64,000 nucleotides of DNA from Chrysemys picta bellii (GCF_011386835.1 NC_088791.1:51107498-51171497), one strand, 5' to 3'; shown: positions 11,905 to 24,042, counted from the first letter of the stretch. Made by a program: numbers and translations. Notes: generated by a model from the letters alone, not told the origin.

Positions 11905-13040
11905 GCCTTCTCAAAGAGGAAGGCCTTGCAATATTTCCTAAAGCTGGTCAGACTGGATTCATCTGATTTCCTCTGGAAGAGTGTTCCACAGCCAGATCCA
12001 CATGACAGACAATGCTTTGTCCCCAGCTCTCACACACTTCACCTGGGGCTTTGAGATCTGCATGGTCCCAAGGGAGTGCAGCTGTTACAGTGATTCATAG
12101 ATCACAATTTGGTGTTTGATGTAGTTGGGGCGTGATCCATTATTGCTTTTAAACTTAGGATCAAGGCCTTAAACTGGAATCGGAAGCTGACTGGGAGACA
12201 ACAGAGGGACTTGAGCATGGGCCTGATGTGCTCATGGTAGTCTAAGTCATGGAAAGGACAGGCATCCACATACTGTACCAGCTGGCGCCTGTGCATCATC
12301 TTCATAGCCAGCTTCAGATACAATGAGTTACAGTAGTCCAGCCTGGAGGTGACAAACACTTGGATCACTGTGGTCAGGTTCTTGTTTGAGACAAAGCGAC
12401 AAAGGTTCCTAGCAAACTGGAGGTGAAAGAAGGTATTTTTTTAAACTGGTGTAACTGGTCATCCAAGCTCAGTGAGGAGTCAAGCAGGGGTCCTGAGGCT
12501 TTGTACCACTTTGATGAATGGGGGCTGTGTGCCTTCGATGTCTTGGCCAGCTTGTTGAAGTGTTTCCCCTTTCCAGTGAGCATCACTTCAGTCTTGCCCA
12601 GGTTCAGCTTGAGCCAGCTGCTCTTCATCCAAGAGTTGATTACCTGTAGACAGTCTCACATTTTAGTAGTGGTGGTGGTTGCATCAGTTGAGAAGGAGAT
12701 AGATATATAGTTGATAGCTGAGGCCATGGCACTTCCCTATCTGTCCCAGTACTCTGATACTGAAGAGAAGTGGAGACAGTATAGATCCCTGTGGGCTCTG
12801 CAGGTGAGGGCTTTCAGAAAGGAGGAGCAGTAATCCATCGCCACATTGAGTTCTGCTGGAAAGGAGCAATTGGAGCCACTGTAGTGCTGGGCCATCTACC
12901 CCTGCTATGTCATGTAGTTGGATTTGTAGTCCACTGTGTCAAAGGCTCCAGAGAAGTCCAGCAGTATGAGCAAGGAGATCTTACCTGTGTCCATGACTAT
13001 GAGGAAGGCATTTTTAGTGTCTCTAGAGTCATCTGTCTGG
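11905..13040 (-). pseudogene. L2/CR1-group LINE, reverse transcriptase C-terminal part (decayed)
   Basis: Read on the minus strand: LLILLDFSGAFDTVD (about 12950-12990), SPQGSILSPLLF (about 12780), LKLNLGKTEVMLTG (about 12600) and VTSRLDYCNSLYLKL (about 12320), followed by LPVSFRFQFKALILSLKA. These are the successive RT blocks of an L2-like LINE in the right order, broken by frameshifts. Everything below 12102 is the 3' end. It is non-functional. Confidence 0.75.
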
Positions 13041-13393
13041 TAGCAGCTGGCATAGCTGCACCTGCTCAGACAGCTTTGGCCTCAGTAGCTAGACTGCCTG
13101 ATGGATCACTGCCCCTGATTGGTTAGAACAATCAGCAGACTGGCTCTTAAGCCCAGCAGCAGCAGTTCAATGGCTGCTCAAAGCAATAGTTTCTGTGCCT
13201 GCTTGTTCCCAGCTTTGGGTCACTCAGTCCTGATCCTAGGCTCTAACTGACTCCAGTTTTGACCCTTGGCTCCAGTTCCTGATCTCTGACTGCAAACACT
13301 AGGCCTGACTCTGGCTCCAACCAGTAGGCATAGCCACTTACAACCTCATCTGCTGACACCTGATTTCAACCTTGATTGTGGGGCATCTAAAGA
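13041..13393 (-). repeat. Unnamed repeat, inverted relative to 14094-14420
   Basis: The reverse complement carries GAGCCAAGGGTCA and repeated CCAGAGTCAG-type units also seen at 14094-14420 on the plus strand. Possibly LTR-derived. It interrupts the LINE. Confidence 0.4.
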
Positions 13394-13587
13394 AGGGAGT
13401 GATAGCTCAGTGGTTTGAGCATTGGCCTATTAAACCCAGGGTTGTGAGTTCAATCCTTGAGGGGGCCACTTAGGAATCTGGAGCAAAATGGGTACTTGGT
13501 CATGCTAGTGAAGGCAGGGGGCTGGACTCAATGACCTTTCAAAGTCCCTTCCAGTTCTAGGAGATGGGATATCTCCATTAATTTATC
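13394..13587 (+). repeat. tRNA-derived SINE (turtle Cry type)
   Basis: The tRNA-like head has an A box (TAGCTCAGTGGTTTGAGCA) and a B box (GGTTGTGAGTTCAATCC); the body ends CCAGTTCTAGGAGATGGGAT. This family is typical of hidden-neck turtles and is the best lineage marker in the window. It is inserted in the antisense LINE. Confidence 0.85.
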
Positions 13588-13860
13588 CAGGATGTTGGCT
13601 GAGGTCCCATGTTGTTGGAACATGGGTGGTTGCTCAGTTATTTTGCCCAGGAAGTGTAGGTTGGAAATGGGAAGGTAGTTGGAGAGATCTTCACGGCTGA
13701 GTGTTGGCTTCCTGAGGATTGGGCAAACTACTGCATTTTGCAAGGAATTTCACAGATTGGCTTCTCTGAAGGAGGTATTGACTATTTCTATGGGTAGTGG
13801 GCATATTCTTCACTGGCTTTTAGCAGCCAGGAAGTGCATGATCTGTGTCATAGGTTTTCT
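13588..13860 (-). pseudogene. L2-group LINE, upstream RT part
   Basis: The minus strand reads AVVCPILRKPTL and LSNYLPISNLHFLGKI, matching the LINE block that precedes the RT core. It is separated from the rest of the element by the SINE and the repeat at 13041-13393. Confidence 0.65.
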
Positions 13861-14093
13861 CATATGAAGTACTTTATAAAGAGTTGATTTGCTCTAAATA
13901 TGCCTATATTAACAGAGATTAACCATGAGAAAGTAAGAATAAAAAAGGTGACTTTGACAGAAGGGGGTGGGAGGAGAAATGTAAAATTACAATAGGGTCA
14001 TAGAAGCAATAAGGGGGGAGTCTACTCAACATCTTACATGTCTGTATGCAAATGCAAGGAGTTTAGTTCTTATGGGCTGGGACAAGTGCAGTC

Positions 14094-14420
14094 AAGCCTA
14101 GTGGATAGTGAAGGACTCAGTAGCCAGGAATAGGAATCCAGAGTCAGAAGCCAGAGCCAAGGGTCAGAACCTCAGTCAGGAATCGGAGCCAAGGGTCAGA
14201 GCTGGGTTACCTGGAGTGAGGTAAGTCAGGAGCAGGGCTTAAACATGGCAGGAGGCTAGGAACCAGCAGGAACACGAGCTATCATAGCCATGGGCAAAGG
14301 CTTTAAGGAGCCAGCACCCTGCAGCCACTGCTGGACTTAAGAGATTTGCTGATCTCCTCAGCCAGTTGGTCTAATTAGGCAGCTCAATTGGGTCCTAGCT
14401 GCACTCATTAGACTGCCTGG
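14094..14420 (+). repeat. Unnamed repeat (GAGCCAAGGGTCAGA family)
   Basis: It contains repeated CAGAGCCAAGGGTCAGAAC and GGAGCCAAGGGTCAGAGC units and ends near a GCTGCACTC motif. It pairs with the inverted copy at 13041-13393. Confidence 0.4.
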
Positions 14421-14457
14421 GGGTTAAGCTAACAGGTAAACAGACTATCTGCAGGTT

Positions 14458-14890
14458 CTTACTTCTGACAATGGGAAATAAACAGAAAGAACTGAAAGTA
14501 TTAGTACACACGCAACATTATGATGTAATTGACATCACAGAGAGTTGGTGGGATAAATCTCATGACTGGAATACTGGTACAGAGGTGTATAACTTGTTCA
14601 GGAAGGACAGACCGAGAAAAAAGGAAAGAGGTGTTGCATTACACACCAAGAATGTATACTCGTGCTGATGTCCAGAAGGAGGTGAGAAGCAGACCAACTG
14701 AAAGTCTGTGGGTGAAGGTAAAAGGGGACTAGAAGGGGGGACCTCACAGTAGGGGTCTACAAAAGGCCACCAAATCAGGAGGAGGAGGTGGATGAGGCAT
14801 TTCTAGAACAAAGAATAGAATATCCAAAACACAAGACCTGGTAGTAATGGGGGACTTTAACTGCTGAGACATCTGTTGGAAAAGTAATAT
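14458..14890 (+). pseudogene. CR1 LINE ORF2 endonuclease fragment
   Basis: The frames give NKQKELKVLVHTQHYDVIDI, TESWWDKSHDWNTGTEVYNL, then GVALHTKN and LVVMGDF. These are the apurinic endonuclease blocks of CR1 with frameshifts. The 3' part of the element resumes at 17673 after a hAT insertion. Confidence 0.8.
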
Positions 14891-15292
14891 GGCAAAACTA
14901 GGGCTGTTGATTATACTCATGCGATTAACTCAAAAAAATTAATTGTGATTAAAAAATTAATCGCAATTTTAATCGCACTGCTAACATGGAATACCAATTG
15001 AAATTTAATAAATATTTATTGACGTTTTTCTACATTTTCAAATATATTGATTTCAATTACAGCACAGAATACAAAGTGTACAGTGCTCACTTTATATTAT
15101 TTTTATTACAAATATTTGCACTGTAAAAATGATCAAAGAAATAGTATTTTTCAATTCACCTCATACAACTACTGTAGTGCAATCTCTTTATCATGAAAGT
15201 GCAACTTATAAATGTAGGGGTTTTTTTTGTTACATAACTGCACTCGAAAACAAAACAATGTAAAACTTAAGAGCCTACAAGTCCACTCAGTC

Positions 15293-15496
15293 CTACTTCT
15301 TGTGCAGCCAATCGCTAAGAGAAACAAGTTTGTTTACATTTATGGGAGATAATGCTTCCTGCTTCTTATTTACAATGTCACCTGAAAGTGAGAACAGATG
15401 TTCACATGCCACTTTTGTAGCTGGCACTGCAAGGTATTTATGTGCCAGATATGCTAAACATTCGTATGCCCCTTCATGCTTTGGCCACCATTCCAT
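15293..15496 (-). pseudogene. hAT transposase C-terminal dimerisation region, left arm copy
   Basis: The minus strand reads PATKVACEHLFSLSGDIVNK then LSPINVNKLVSLSDWL, the hAT C-terminal dimerisation motif. Only the last 67 codons are present. Confidence 0.75.
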
Positions 15497-15733
15497 GCTT
15501 CCATGCTGATGACACTCGTTAAAAAAATAATGTGTTAATTACATTTGTGACTGAACTTCTTGGGGGAGAATTGTATGTCTCCTGTTCTGTGTTTTACCTG
15601 CATTCTGACAAATATTTCATGTTATAGCAGTCTCGAATGATGACCCAGAGTGTTGTTCGTTTTAAGAACATTTTCACTGCAGATTTGACAAAACGCAAAG
15701 AAGGTACCAATGTGAAATTTCTAAAGATACTCA

Positions 15734-16916
15734 TGTGACGGGTTGGATCACAGAAACCCCCTTGGGAGCTGCCACCCGATGTACCAAGACTACCCCTGTT
15801 CCTGTTTTCCCTGCCAGCTCAGGACTCCAGCACCGTCTTGCTGAGCCAGACTCTCCCGTCTGCTGCAACACAGACCCAGGGTCTGAATCACTTGCCCCAA
15901 AGCTGCCCCAGAAGTGTGCTTGTCTTTAGCACTCAGATGCCCAACTCCCAATGGGGTCTAAACCCAAATAAATCCGTTTTACCCTGCATAAAGCTTATGC
16001 AGGGCAAACCCAGAAATTGTTCGCCCTCTATAACACTGATAGAGAGATATGCACAGTTGTTTGCTCCCCCAGGTATTAATATATACTCTGAGTAAATTAT
16101 TAAATAAAAAGTGATTTTATTAAATACAGAAAATAGGATTTAAGTGGTTCCAAGTAGAAACAGACAGAACAAAGTAAGTCACCAAGTAAAATAAAATAAA
16201 ATGTGCAAATCTATGTCTAAATCAAACTAAATACAGATAATCTCACCCTCAGAGATGCTTCAGTAAATTTTTCTCAGACTGGACACCTTCCAGGCCTGGG
16301 CACAATTCTTTCCCCTGGTACAGCTCTTGTTGCAGCTCAGGTGATAGCTAGGGGATTCTTCATGATGGCTCCTCTCTCCCCTTTGTTCTGTTCCACCCCT
16401 TTATATATCTTTTGCATAAGGCGGGAACCCTTTGTCCCTCTGGGTTTCCACCCCCCCTCACTGGAAAAGCACCAGGTTAAAGATGGATTCCAGTTCAGGT
16501 GACATGATCACATGTCACTGCAAGACTTCATTGCCCACTTGCCAGCAAACACATATACAGGAAGACTAACAGGTAAACACAACCATCTGCAGACAATGGT
16601 CCTGGTTAATGGGAGTCATCAAGATTCCAAACCATCATTAATGGCCCACACTTTACATAATTACAATAGGCCCTCAGAGTTACATTTTATATTTCTAGTT
16701 TTAGATACAAGAGTGGTACATTTATACAAATCAGATGATCATACTCAGTAGATTATAAGCTTTGTAAGGATACCTTACAAGAGACCTTTTGCATGAAGCA
16801 TATCCCAGTTACGTTACATTCACTTATTACCATATTTTCTCTAAAACTATCCCAGTTACATTATATTGACTTATTATCAAGTTTTTATAAAACCATATCG
16901 ACTGCACAACGTCACA
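15734..16916. mobile_element. Solo LTR, 5-bp target duplication
   Basis: It runs from TGTGACGGGTTGG to CAACGTCACA (TG...CA), flanked by ACTCA at 15729-15733 and 16917-16921. Length is 1183 bp. No internal retroviral gene is present. A TTTATATATC stretch and AATAAA-like motifs occur inside. Endogenous retrovirus or other LTR element; the class was not determined. Confidence 0.8.
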
Positions 16917-16921
16917 ACTCA

Positions 16922-17353
16922 ACCCAAGGTTTAAGAATCTGAAGTGCCTTCCAAAATCTGAGAGGGACGAGGTGTGGAGCATGCTTTCAGAAGTCTTAAA
17001 AGAGCAACACTCAAATGTGGAAACTATAGAACCCGAACCACCAAAAAAGAAAACCAACCTTCTGCTAGTGACATCTGACTTAGATGATGAAAATTAACAT
17101 GCATTGGTCTGCACTGCTTTGGATCATGATCGAGCGGAACCCATCATCACCATGTCCTGTGGAGTGATGGTTGAAGCATGAAGGGACATATGAATCTTTA
17201 GCACATCTGGCACGTAAATATCTTGCAATGCCAGCTACAACAGTGCCATGCAAACTTCTGTTCTCACAAGTTGTAAACAAGAAGCATGCAGAATTATGTC
17301 CTGCAAATGTAAACAAACTTGTTTGTCTGAGCGATTGGCTGAACAAGAAGTAG
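16922..17353 (+). pseudogene. hAT transposase C-terminal region, right copy
   Basis: The stretch reads LKCLPKSERDEVWSMLSE and EPEPPKKKTNLLLVTSDLDD, a TAA, and then KHEGTYESLAHLARKYLAMP and NVNKLVCLSDWLNKK. The LFS..GD part is shortened. Upstream transposase sequence at 15600-15728 is separated by the solo LTR. Several stops make it inactive. Confidence 0.75.
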
Positions 17354-17672
17354 GACTGAGTGGACTCGTAGGCTCTAAAGTTTTACATTGTTTTATTTTT
17401 GAATGCAGTTATTTTTTGTACATAATTCTACATTTGTATTAAGTGAATTGAAAAATAATATTTCTTTTATTTTTACAGTACAAATATTTATAATAAAAAT
17501 AAATATAAAGTGAGCACTGTGCACTTTGTATTCTGTGTTGTAATTGAAATCAATATATTTGAAAATGTGGAAAACATCAACAAATATTTATATAAATGGT
17601 ATTATATTATTGTTTAACAGCTTGATTAATAGCAATTAATTTTTTTAATCACTTGACAGCTCTAGGCAAAAC

Positions 17673-17957
17673 ACAAAATTGTTCTCCATGTCCAGTGTAG
17701 GTAGGACAAGAAGTAATTGTCTCAGTATGCAGAAGAGGAGATTCAGATTAGATATTAGGAAAAACTTTCTAATTATAAGGGTAGTTAAGAACTGAAATAG
17801 GCTTCCAAGGTAGGTTGTAGAATCTGGGAGGTTTTTAAGAACAAGTTAGACAAACACCTGTCAGGGATGGTCTAGGTATACTTGGTCCTGTCTCAGCTCA
17901 GGAGGCTGGACTAGATGACCTTTCAAAATCTCTTCCAGCCTTAATTTCTATGATAGG
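17673..17957 (+). repeat. CR1 LINE 3' end
   Basis: The typical CR1 tail includes AGATTAGATATTAGGAAAAA, TTAGACAAACACCTGTCAGG and GGCTGGACTAGATGACCTTT, ending in ATTTCTATGAT. It is the 3' part of the CR1 split by the hAT at 14899. The RT region was already deleted before that insertion. Confidence 0.85.
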
Positions 17958-19697
17958 AGTGATTTAGGGCTCAATCCTAGATGGTGTTGAGCCAGATAAG
18001 CTACTGTTAAAGTCAATGAAAGTTAATGTTGCTCAGCATTTTGCAAGATAAAGAAAACAGCAAAATATTTAATCTACCTTAGAAAGGCTGTAGTAGTTAT
18101 ATTTTGGACTGCCATTTAGTTACCAGATGAGCAGTAACTGAGACCTATATCACAGAGAAGATGAAGTGTTTATTTTCCTGGGGACAGGTGTTGGTAAAAC
18201 AGATGTAATTTATGTTCTCTCCTGCCAGAAAAATCTATAGGTTGGACGTGTCAGTTTCACGTGAAACCACAAGCTGTCCTAATGACTGCAAACTAGGAGT
18301 TTGACAAATCCACATGTAAACTAGCATTTTTCCCCACTGGTTTGCAAGAATGGATGTGTGTCAGCAAAAGAAAGAACCAGAAATCAGTTATGGTAACTAG
18401 AAGATGAGTGGGAGAGATTGCATGAGAACTTCATGTTCCATTAAAAAGCAACTGACAGCTGCAGGGAGGATTTGAAACAACTCTTTGTGAATGTCATATT
18501 TTCAGACTGTTAGGAAAGTTTCTCCTAAATCCTTTATCACAAAAGACATTTACAGAAACATAAGATTTTTGTTTCTAAGGTTCATCTTGTGTCACAGTTT
18601 ATTTCTCACTTGCTGTTATAATCGTCTGTTGGTGACATTATAAATCTTCACAGCAGCTAACTGTGGTGTCCAAAAGAGACAATTATGACTCCAGCTGGGG
18701 AATTAGCAGCAGAAGCTGATGAACTCTTTTAAAAAAATCTTGTTTTCATGTGAATGTGTTAAACTAAGTAACTAAAGAAAAGAAAAAACTGGAATAGGAG
18801 ATAAAAAAAAGTGTATGGCATACATAGGCATAGTCTCTGTCCCCTTCCTAGGGGGTGGACCACATAGCAGATAGGGACCAGCTTTTTTCCTGTAGCTCAA
18901 GAAGTATAGGCCTGTGTTTCTAGTGTTAAAAGTATGGGCTTCAGTCCCTTCTGGTGACTCCAGGTGAAGGTTATTATGTAAACACACACTGATTATATAG
19001 AAGTAGAACTGTGTCCAAGATATTTTAGTTTTCCATGATGCAATAGCAGGTCTTTATAACCAGCATACTTTCTTGCCTTTTTATTTTGCACTTCAACTAT
19101 ATTATGCATCTTTTTAAAGAAGTTAAAGTCTGTTTAGTGTATGTGAAAGGTGCCATATTGAAAACCCTGAGGGCTGAAATCTATTATTTATCCACAGAGC
19201 AGGTATGACAAAGGTAGCAACAGTGCAAGTTCTCTCCTTCTAGCCAATTTCAACGGGCATCAGCCCTAACCTGGCGAGACCACATTTGGGATAAGAGGGC
19301 ACTTCAGGCTCCAGGTTAATCCTGTGAAGTTCTGCACACTTCCTGGGATTGCCTCATAAAATCAGTCAGTAGTACTTGATCTTTCTGCTGAAATTGGTAA
19401 CAAATACCACTAAGAATGGCCAATTAATGCCCTTTGTGCGGTGGACATTAGTCTGCTAGGAACCAGACTGAGACCCACCAGCTCATTGATACAAGAGGCT
19501 TTTAACTGCTCTATACTGTGTAAGAAAATCAGCAGCACCAAGAATAGCACCCAACCATGTAGCTGAAAGCATGCAAAAAGGGGCAGAAAACATCATAAAA
19601 TTCACCTCTCCCAATTATCATAACAAAAGTGGTGACAGGATCATAATACTTAAACATGCATAACAATGTAGTTAGTGAAAGATTTAAGGCTTTTGAT
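17958..19697. other. No gene recognised
   Basis: Unique-looking AT-rich DNA between the CR1 tail and the hAT-like element. Nothing supported. Confidence 0.5.
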
Positions 19698-19705
19698 AAG
19701 TAATA

Positions 19706-20941
19706 TAGGGTTACCATACGTCCGGATTTCCCTGGACATGTCCGGCTTTTGGGTCTTTAAATAGCCGTCCAGAGGGGATTTTGTAAAAAACTAAAAATGT
19801 CCGGGATATCCCCCCGGACAGCTATTTAAAGACCCAAAAGTGGCTGACAGGGCAGCTGCACTGGCGGAAAGCGGTACCGGGAGCAGCATGGAGCGGCCGC
19901 GAGAGGTGGGTGCGGGTGGCCCGGCTCCCCCTGCCTGGGGCTTCCCTCTGCAGCACTGCCCGCCGCGGGGCTGGGGCTCTCCCGGGGCTCTGCCCTGCAT
20001 GCGCCCAGCACCCTCGGGGCTGCTCCTGCCTCCCCGGGCTGGCCCCAGATCCCCTCCCCCGGGGGTTTGGGGTCCTGCTGCGGCTTGTGCCCCTCTGCCT
20101 CCTCCGTGGGGCAGGCAGCCCCAGGGGGTTGAGGCCATGCCACTCCTTCCCCAGCTTCCCCCTCCAGCAGCCCCTGCACCACCCTGCCAGGCCTGTTCAG
20201 CCCTCGGCGCCACCGGGTCCTGCCCTGCCTCAAGCAACCCGCCCCTACCATGGGGCAGCCCGGCCCTGGGGAAGCCGCAGCAAAGCAGGGCTCTCAGCCC
20301 AGGCTCCGGCATCAGCCTGCAGCGGGGAGCGGAGCCACGCCCCGCTGGCTCGGCTCAACCCAGCCCCGCTGTTAAAGGGACATCGACCCGGGCCCGGCCC
20401 GGGGCACGTGGGGGTGTCACCTCACCCCCCCGCCTGGGGGGCCCAGCAAGGGGGGTGCTCGGCATCATAGCTCCCCCCCGCAACTCCCATAGTCAGCTTC
20501 TCTGCAGGCAAAGCTTGGACTATAGAAAGCATATGGGAGGAGAGCCTGCGATCCAGGGCTTCAGGAGCTGCAACTGAGGCAGTGAGGAACAGCCCGGAGC
20601 CACCAGGGCCAGAGCTTCTTGGCCAGCCACCGGAGGGAGCCGCTCAACCGGGGGGGCTGGACTGGGCTGCACCTCCACGCGCCCCGCCACCGCAGTCCCA
20701 GCTTACCTGCTGCCTGCCTGCCTGCCTGTTTCAGGCTTCCCACGAACATTTGATTCGCGGGAAGCTGGGGAGGGGGAGGAACAGGGGGCGGAGCGTTCAG
20801 AGGAGGGGGCGGAGTTGGGGTGGGGACTTTGGGGAAGGGGCGGAGTTGGGCCGGGGCCGGGGCAGGGAATGGGCGGAGTTGGGGTGGGGCTGGGGCCCCT
20901 TGGAGTGTCCTCTTTTTCCAGGACTGCAATATGGTAACCCT
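19706..20941. mobile_element. hAT-like element with GC-rich interior
   Basis: The ends TAGGGTTACCATA and TATGGTAACCCTA are inverted. The flanking direct repeat is AAGTAATA at 19698-19705 and 20942-20949 (7-8 bp depending on the exact end). A subterminal hairpin pairs CCGGCTTTTGGGTCTTTAAA (19743) with its near-complement at 19825. The interior (19840-20900) is extremely GC- and CpG-rich with long spurious frames. No transposase was seen. Confidence 0.75.
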
Positions 20942-20977
20942 AAGTAATAAATGAGTAGGTATCACTAGAAATCTAAA

Positions 20978-22795
20978 ATGGCGACAGCAATGTTTTTACA
21001 TTAGAAAAATCAAAATGGAGGACTCAGATCAAATTGACCAATAGCAGACAGACGACTAGGGTGAAATAAAGTTAAATAGGGTAAGGCTGAGTTCACTCCA
21101 GAATACTTGAAGGGAGGGGTCAGGAGCAGGATCTCAACTAGGTTCAGCTAGTTCATGACAGGTAGAGCTGATTGGCTAAGCAGGTATTGCCCCACTGGGA
21201 GGATCTATGCTAATAGCTGGAATTGAGAAAGCAGCCAATCAGAGAAGGCCAAAAATTGTATATAAGGCAGAGAGTTGGCTGGCTTTTGTGTGGGTGTGTG
21301 AGTGGAGCAGAAGAAGCACAGCAGAGAGCGGGCTACCCCCAGAGACAGAGCAGAAGGAACATAGATAGTACAGAGGGATTCTAGAAGGAGAGTAAGTATA
21401 ATTCCTTCTTAATTATAAGGAATGCATGGGTATGATTGTAAATAAAGCTGGATGCCTGCATCTGAATGAATTTTACCCCACCCATTCTATGATTGCCTGA
21501 TCACCACACATAGAATGTTATTATTTAGTAATGTTCTTTAAGGTGTAATGTTGCTTTATACCTATTGTGATAGACCCAGGCCAGTTGGGTATAGCAGAAG
21601 GCAGATATAGTGGCCACTGGATTAATGTTTTTCTGATCCCTGACTGACCAGAACAGGGGCTGCTCTAGGCTAATGAGAACACCTGACTCCAATTAACCTG
21701 CAAAGAGTCAGGTGAGGCCATTAAGCTAATGTGACCACCTGACTCTAATTAAGGCCCTGCTGATACTATAAAAAAGGGCTCACTCCAGTCAGGCAGAGGA
21801 GAGGAAGTGCGGCTGAAGGGCTGGTTAATGAAGACACCCTCAAGTTATTGATAAGGGAGCCCTAAGATAAAGGAGAGCTGTGGGGAAGTGGCCCAGGGAA
21901 ATGTAGCAACTCTGGCAGTGAAAGGTTGGCTGCCAACAGCTGCTACCATTAGGGTCCCTGGGTCGGAACCCAAAGTAGAGGGCGGGCCCGGGTTCCCCCC
22001 CCCAACCCACCACTACAGGAACACCTCCTGGGAGGGGAAGTCAGGTCCCTGTCAGGACAGGAGGCTAAACTGTTCTAAAACAAGCCCTAGGGACAACAGA
22101 GACTGTGGGAATTCTCTCTCCAACCTCCTTGCTGGCTGATGATGAAAAGGGCTCAGTAGACTGTAACCCTGGCCCTAGAGAGAGAAGGGCTACGTGGAGG
22201 GTCACAGAGAGCCATTGAGGCTAGTATATACCGCCTAGAAGCGCAGGACCCACAGGGACAAGGTCAGAGCTCTGCCACACTATGTATATGGGATCTGTGT
22301 TACATTGTAATAGGTTTAATATTATATTGCAGCATTGTATTAAGGCTTGATACATATGTATAAGGGGTCAATGTGTACTGTATCATGCAACATTGTATGT
22401 GCTATATGGTTTGTGTAGTCTATTGCGTCGGCTTAGTATATGATTGCATAACACAATTGCATTACATTTAGAAATGTGTTATGTATTGCAGTGTATTCTT
22501 TCTTGATTATTAAGTGTATTGTAACTGATTATTTCCTTTAAAATAAATATTTTGTTTTTGAAGAATTACTGCTTGAGTGCCAATCCTTTGAGCAGAAGGC
22601 TGTATCCGTATCCTCTCACAGTCTGTTCTGGGGAGCCCTTTGAGGATCAGAGACAAACTCCCTGGTAAAACCCTAGCAATTCCTCTAGGGCGGGCCACCT
22701 CCTGTTACCCACTTCAGTGGGCCAAATTAACAAAATTGGTTTACAATTATAGGCTGGCAATTATTAGGGTGCCTTGGGTCCAAATTTTGGGGTAA
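20978..22795 (+). mobile_element. Probable LTR-derived region, host of a nested LTR
   Basis: TATATAAGGC at 21259, AATAAA at 21442 and again near 22541, and a terminal CCAAATTTTGGGGTAACA suggest LTR promoter and poly(A) parts. A second element (21566-22279) is inserted. The ends and target duplication were not resolved, and no gag/pol/env was seen. Confidence 0.4.
21566..22279 (+). mobile_element. Solo LTR, 4-bp target duplication
   Basis: It runs from TGTGATAGACCCAGG to CTCTGCCACA, flanked by CTAT at 21562-21565 and 22280-22283. A TATA-like ACTATAAAAAAGGG lies near 21765. 714 bp with no coding content. Confidence 0.65.
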
Positions 22796-22877
22796 CATCA
22801 TTTCACACATGAAGCCACAAACAACTGACAATCACCTTTAGTCATTACCAGCCTGGCCTGGACTTGTCATGTTACAG

Positions 22878-22878
22878 A

Positions 22879-22917
<39 letters not shown>

Positions 22918-22919
22918 TT
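22878..22919. repeat. (ATT)n microsatellite
   Basis: About 13 perfect ATT units. Confidence 0.95.
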
Positions 22920-23209
22920 AGGTTTTGATATTTTAAACTAAGCTGCATGTTGATATTTTTAGTGAAGCAGTAGTAAAACATCAGGCCATGTGGCAGAATC
23001 AGGAATATTTTAGAAGTTGTGTAATCCTCTTAATACAAACAATATACAAGTAATGTAGAACTTACTCTGGATAAAAAGACACACTCAACAGGATCTGAGT
23101 TCAACCACTTCTCACTGAAAACTGAATTGTTCTCTAATAGAAAAACAGCCATTTTGCTTTTGTGGGCAGTAAAACCTAGAGGCCCTGACCCTACGACCAC
23201 ATGGAGACC

Positions 23210-23609
23210 TAGGCACCAACTTTCTCGGGGGCCAGTGGGTGCCCCTGGCCCTGCCCCAACTCCACCCTTTCTCTGCCCCTGGCCCACCCCCCATTCCATC
23301 CCCAAAGTCCCTGCCCTAACTCCACCCCCTCTGTGCCCCTATTGGATCCCTGCCCTGGCCCTGCCTCTTCCCCTCAGCGCGCTGCATTCCCTCTCCTCCC
23401 TCCCTCCCTGACCAGCAAATCAGCTTTTTCACAGCGCAAGCACTGGGAGGAGGGGGGAGAAGCAGGATGCGGCAGTGTGCTCGCGGAGGAGGTGGAAGCG
23501 GAGGTGAGCTGGGGCTCTGGGGCAGAGCTGCCGGTGGGTGCTGAGCACCCACCAATTTTTTTTCCGTGGGTGCTCAAGCCCTGGAGCACCCATGGAGTTG
23601 GCGCCTATG
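23210..23609. mobile_element. Non-autonomous DNA transposon, about 400 bp
   Basis: The ends TAGGCACCAACTTT and GAGTTGGCGCCTA are inverted. The direct repeat CATGGAGACC lies at 23200-23209 and 23610-23619. The interior is GC-rich with CCCTGCCC(C/T)AACTCCACC-like repeats. Confidence 0.65.
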
Positions 23610-24042
23610 CATGGAGACCCATTGACAGTCCACCCCATTCATTGTAAATTCCAGGAGCCAAGCCTAATTGCCCAATCCTGCAGAACTTTACACATATAAA
23701 CCAGGATCAGGTACTATTTTCTGTTTTAAATTTAGAAGCTATTAGAAATTTGGGCCCAGATCCTGCAAGATGCTTTGCTCACATTGAGCTATTTGCAAGA
23801 GTGGAGCCATAGTGAAGCATTTCAGAGTCAAATGCCAGAGCTAAACATGTTGTATCATCCATATATTCAAGCTAGGTGGATGTAAATCTGTGCAGTGTTA
23901 TAGCTCCATTCTCTTCAGGTTGCTTTTCAAGTGTTATGGCACCTGCTAAATCTGAATAATTAAATAACCCACCTGGTTACATGGGAGTACAGTTGAAAGC
24001 AAATGAATAGACTGAGAGAATAGTTTTCATTGCACAAGGGAT

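Larger units (their letters stand above)
14899..17664 (+). mobile_element. hAT transposon with long inverted arms, 8-bp target duplication
   Basis: The ends are TAGGGCTGTTGATTA and TTGACAGCTCTA, flanked by GGCAAAAC at 14891-14898 and 17665-17672. Arms of about 500-600 bp (14899-15530 and 17165-17664) are inverted copies, so the transposase dimerisation region appears twice, antisense at 15293-15496 and sense at 17171-17353. The element sits inside a CR1 and is itself split by a solo LTR at 15734-16916. Confidence 0.88.

Noticed and set aside
13394..13587. tRNA gene
   Set aside because: A and B boxes are present but the sequence is a tRNA-derived SINE with a non-tRNA body and no proper cloverleaf end.
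19791..20965. Several long frames (up to 245 codons) on both strands
   Set aside because: All lie inside the GC-rich interior of a hAT-like element and overlap one another in different frames; low-complexity Pro/Gly/Ala sequence.
22878..22919. Possible short repeat array
   Set aside because: It is a plain (ATT)n microsatellite with no spacers; there is no CRISPR array in this window.
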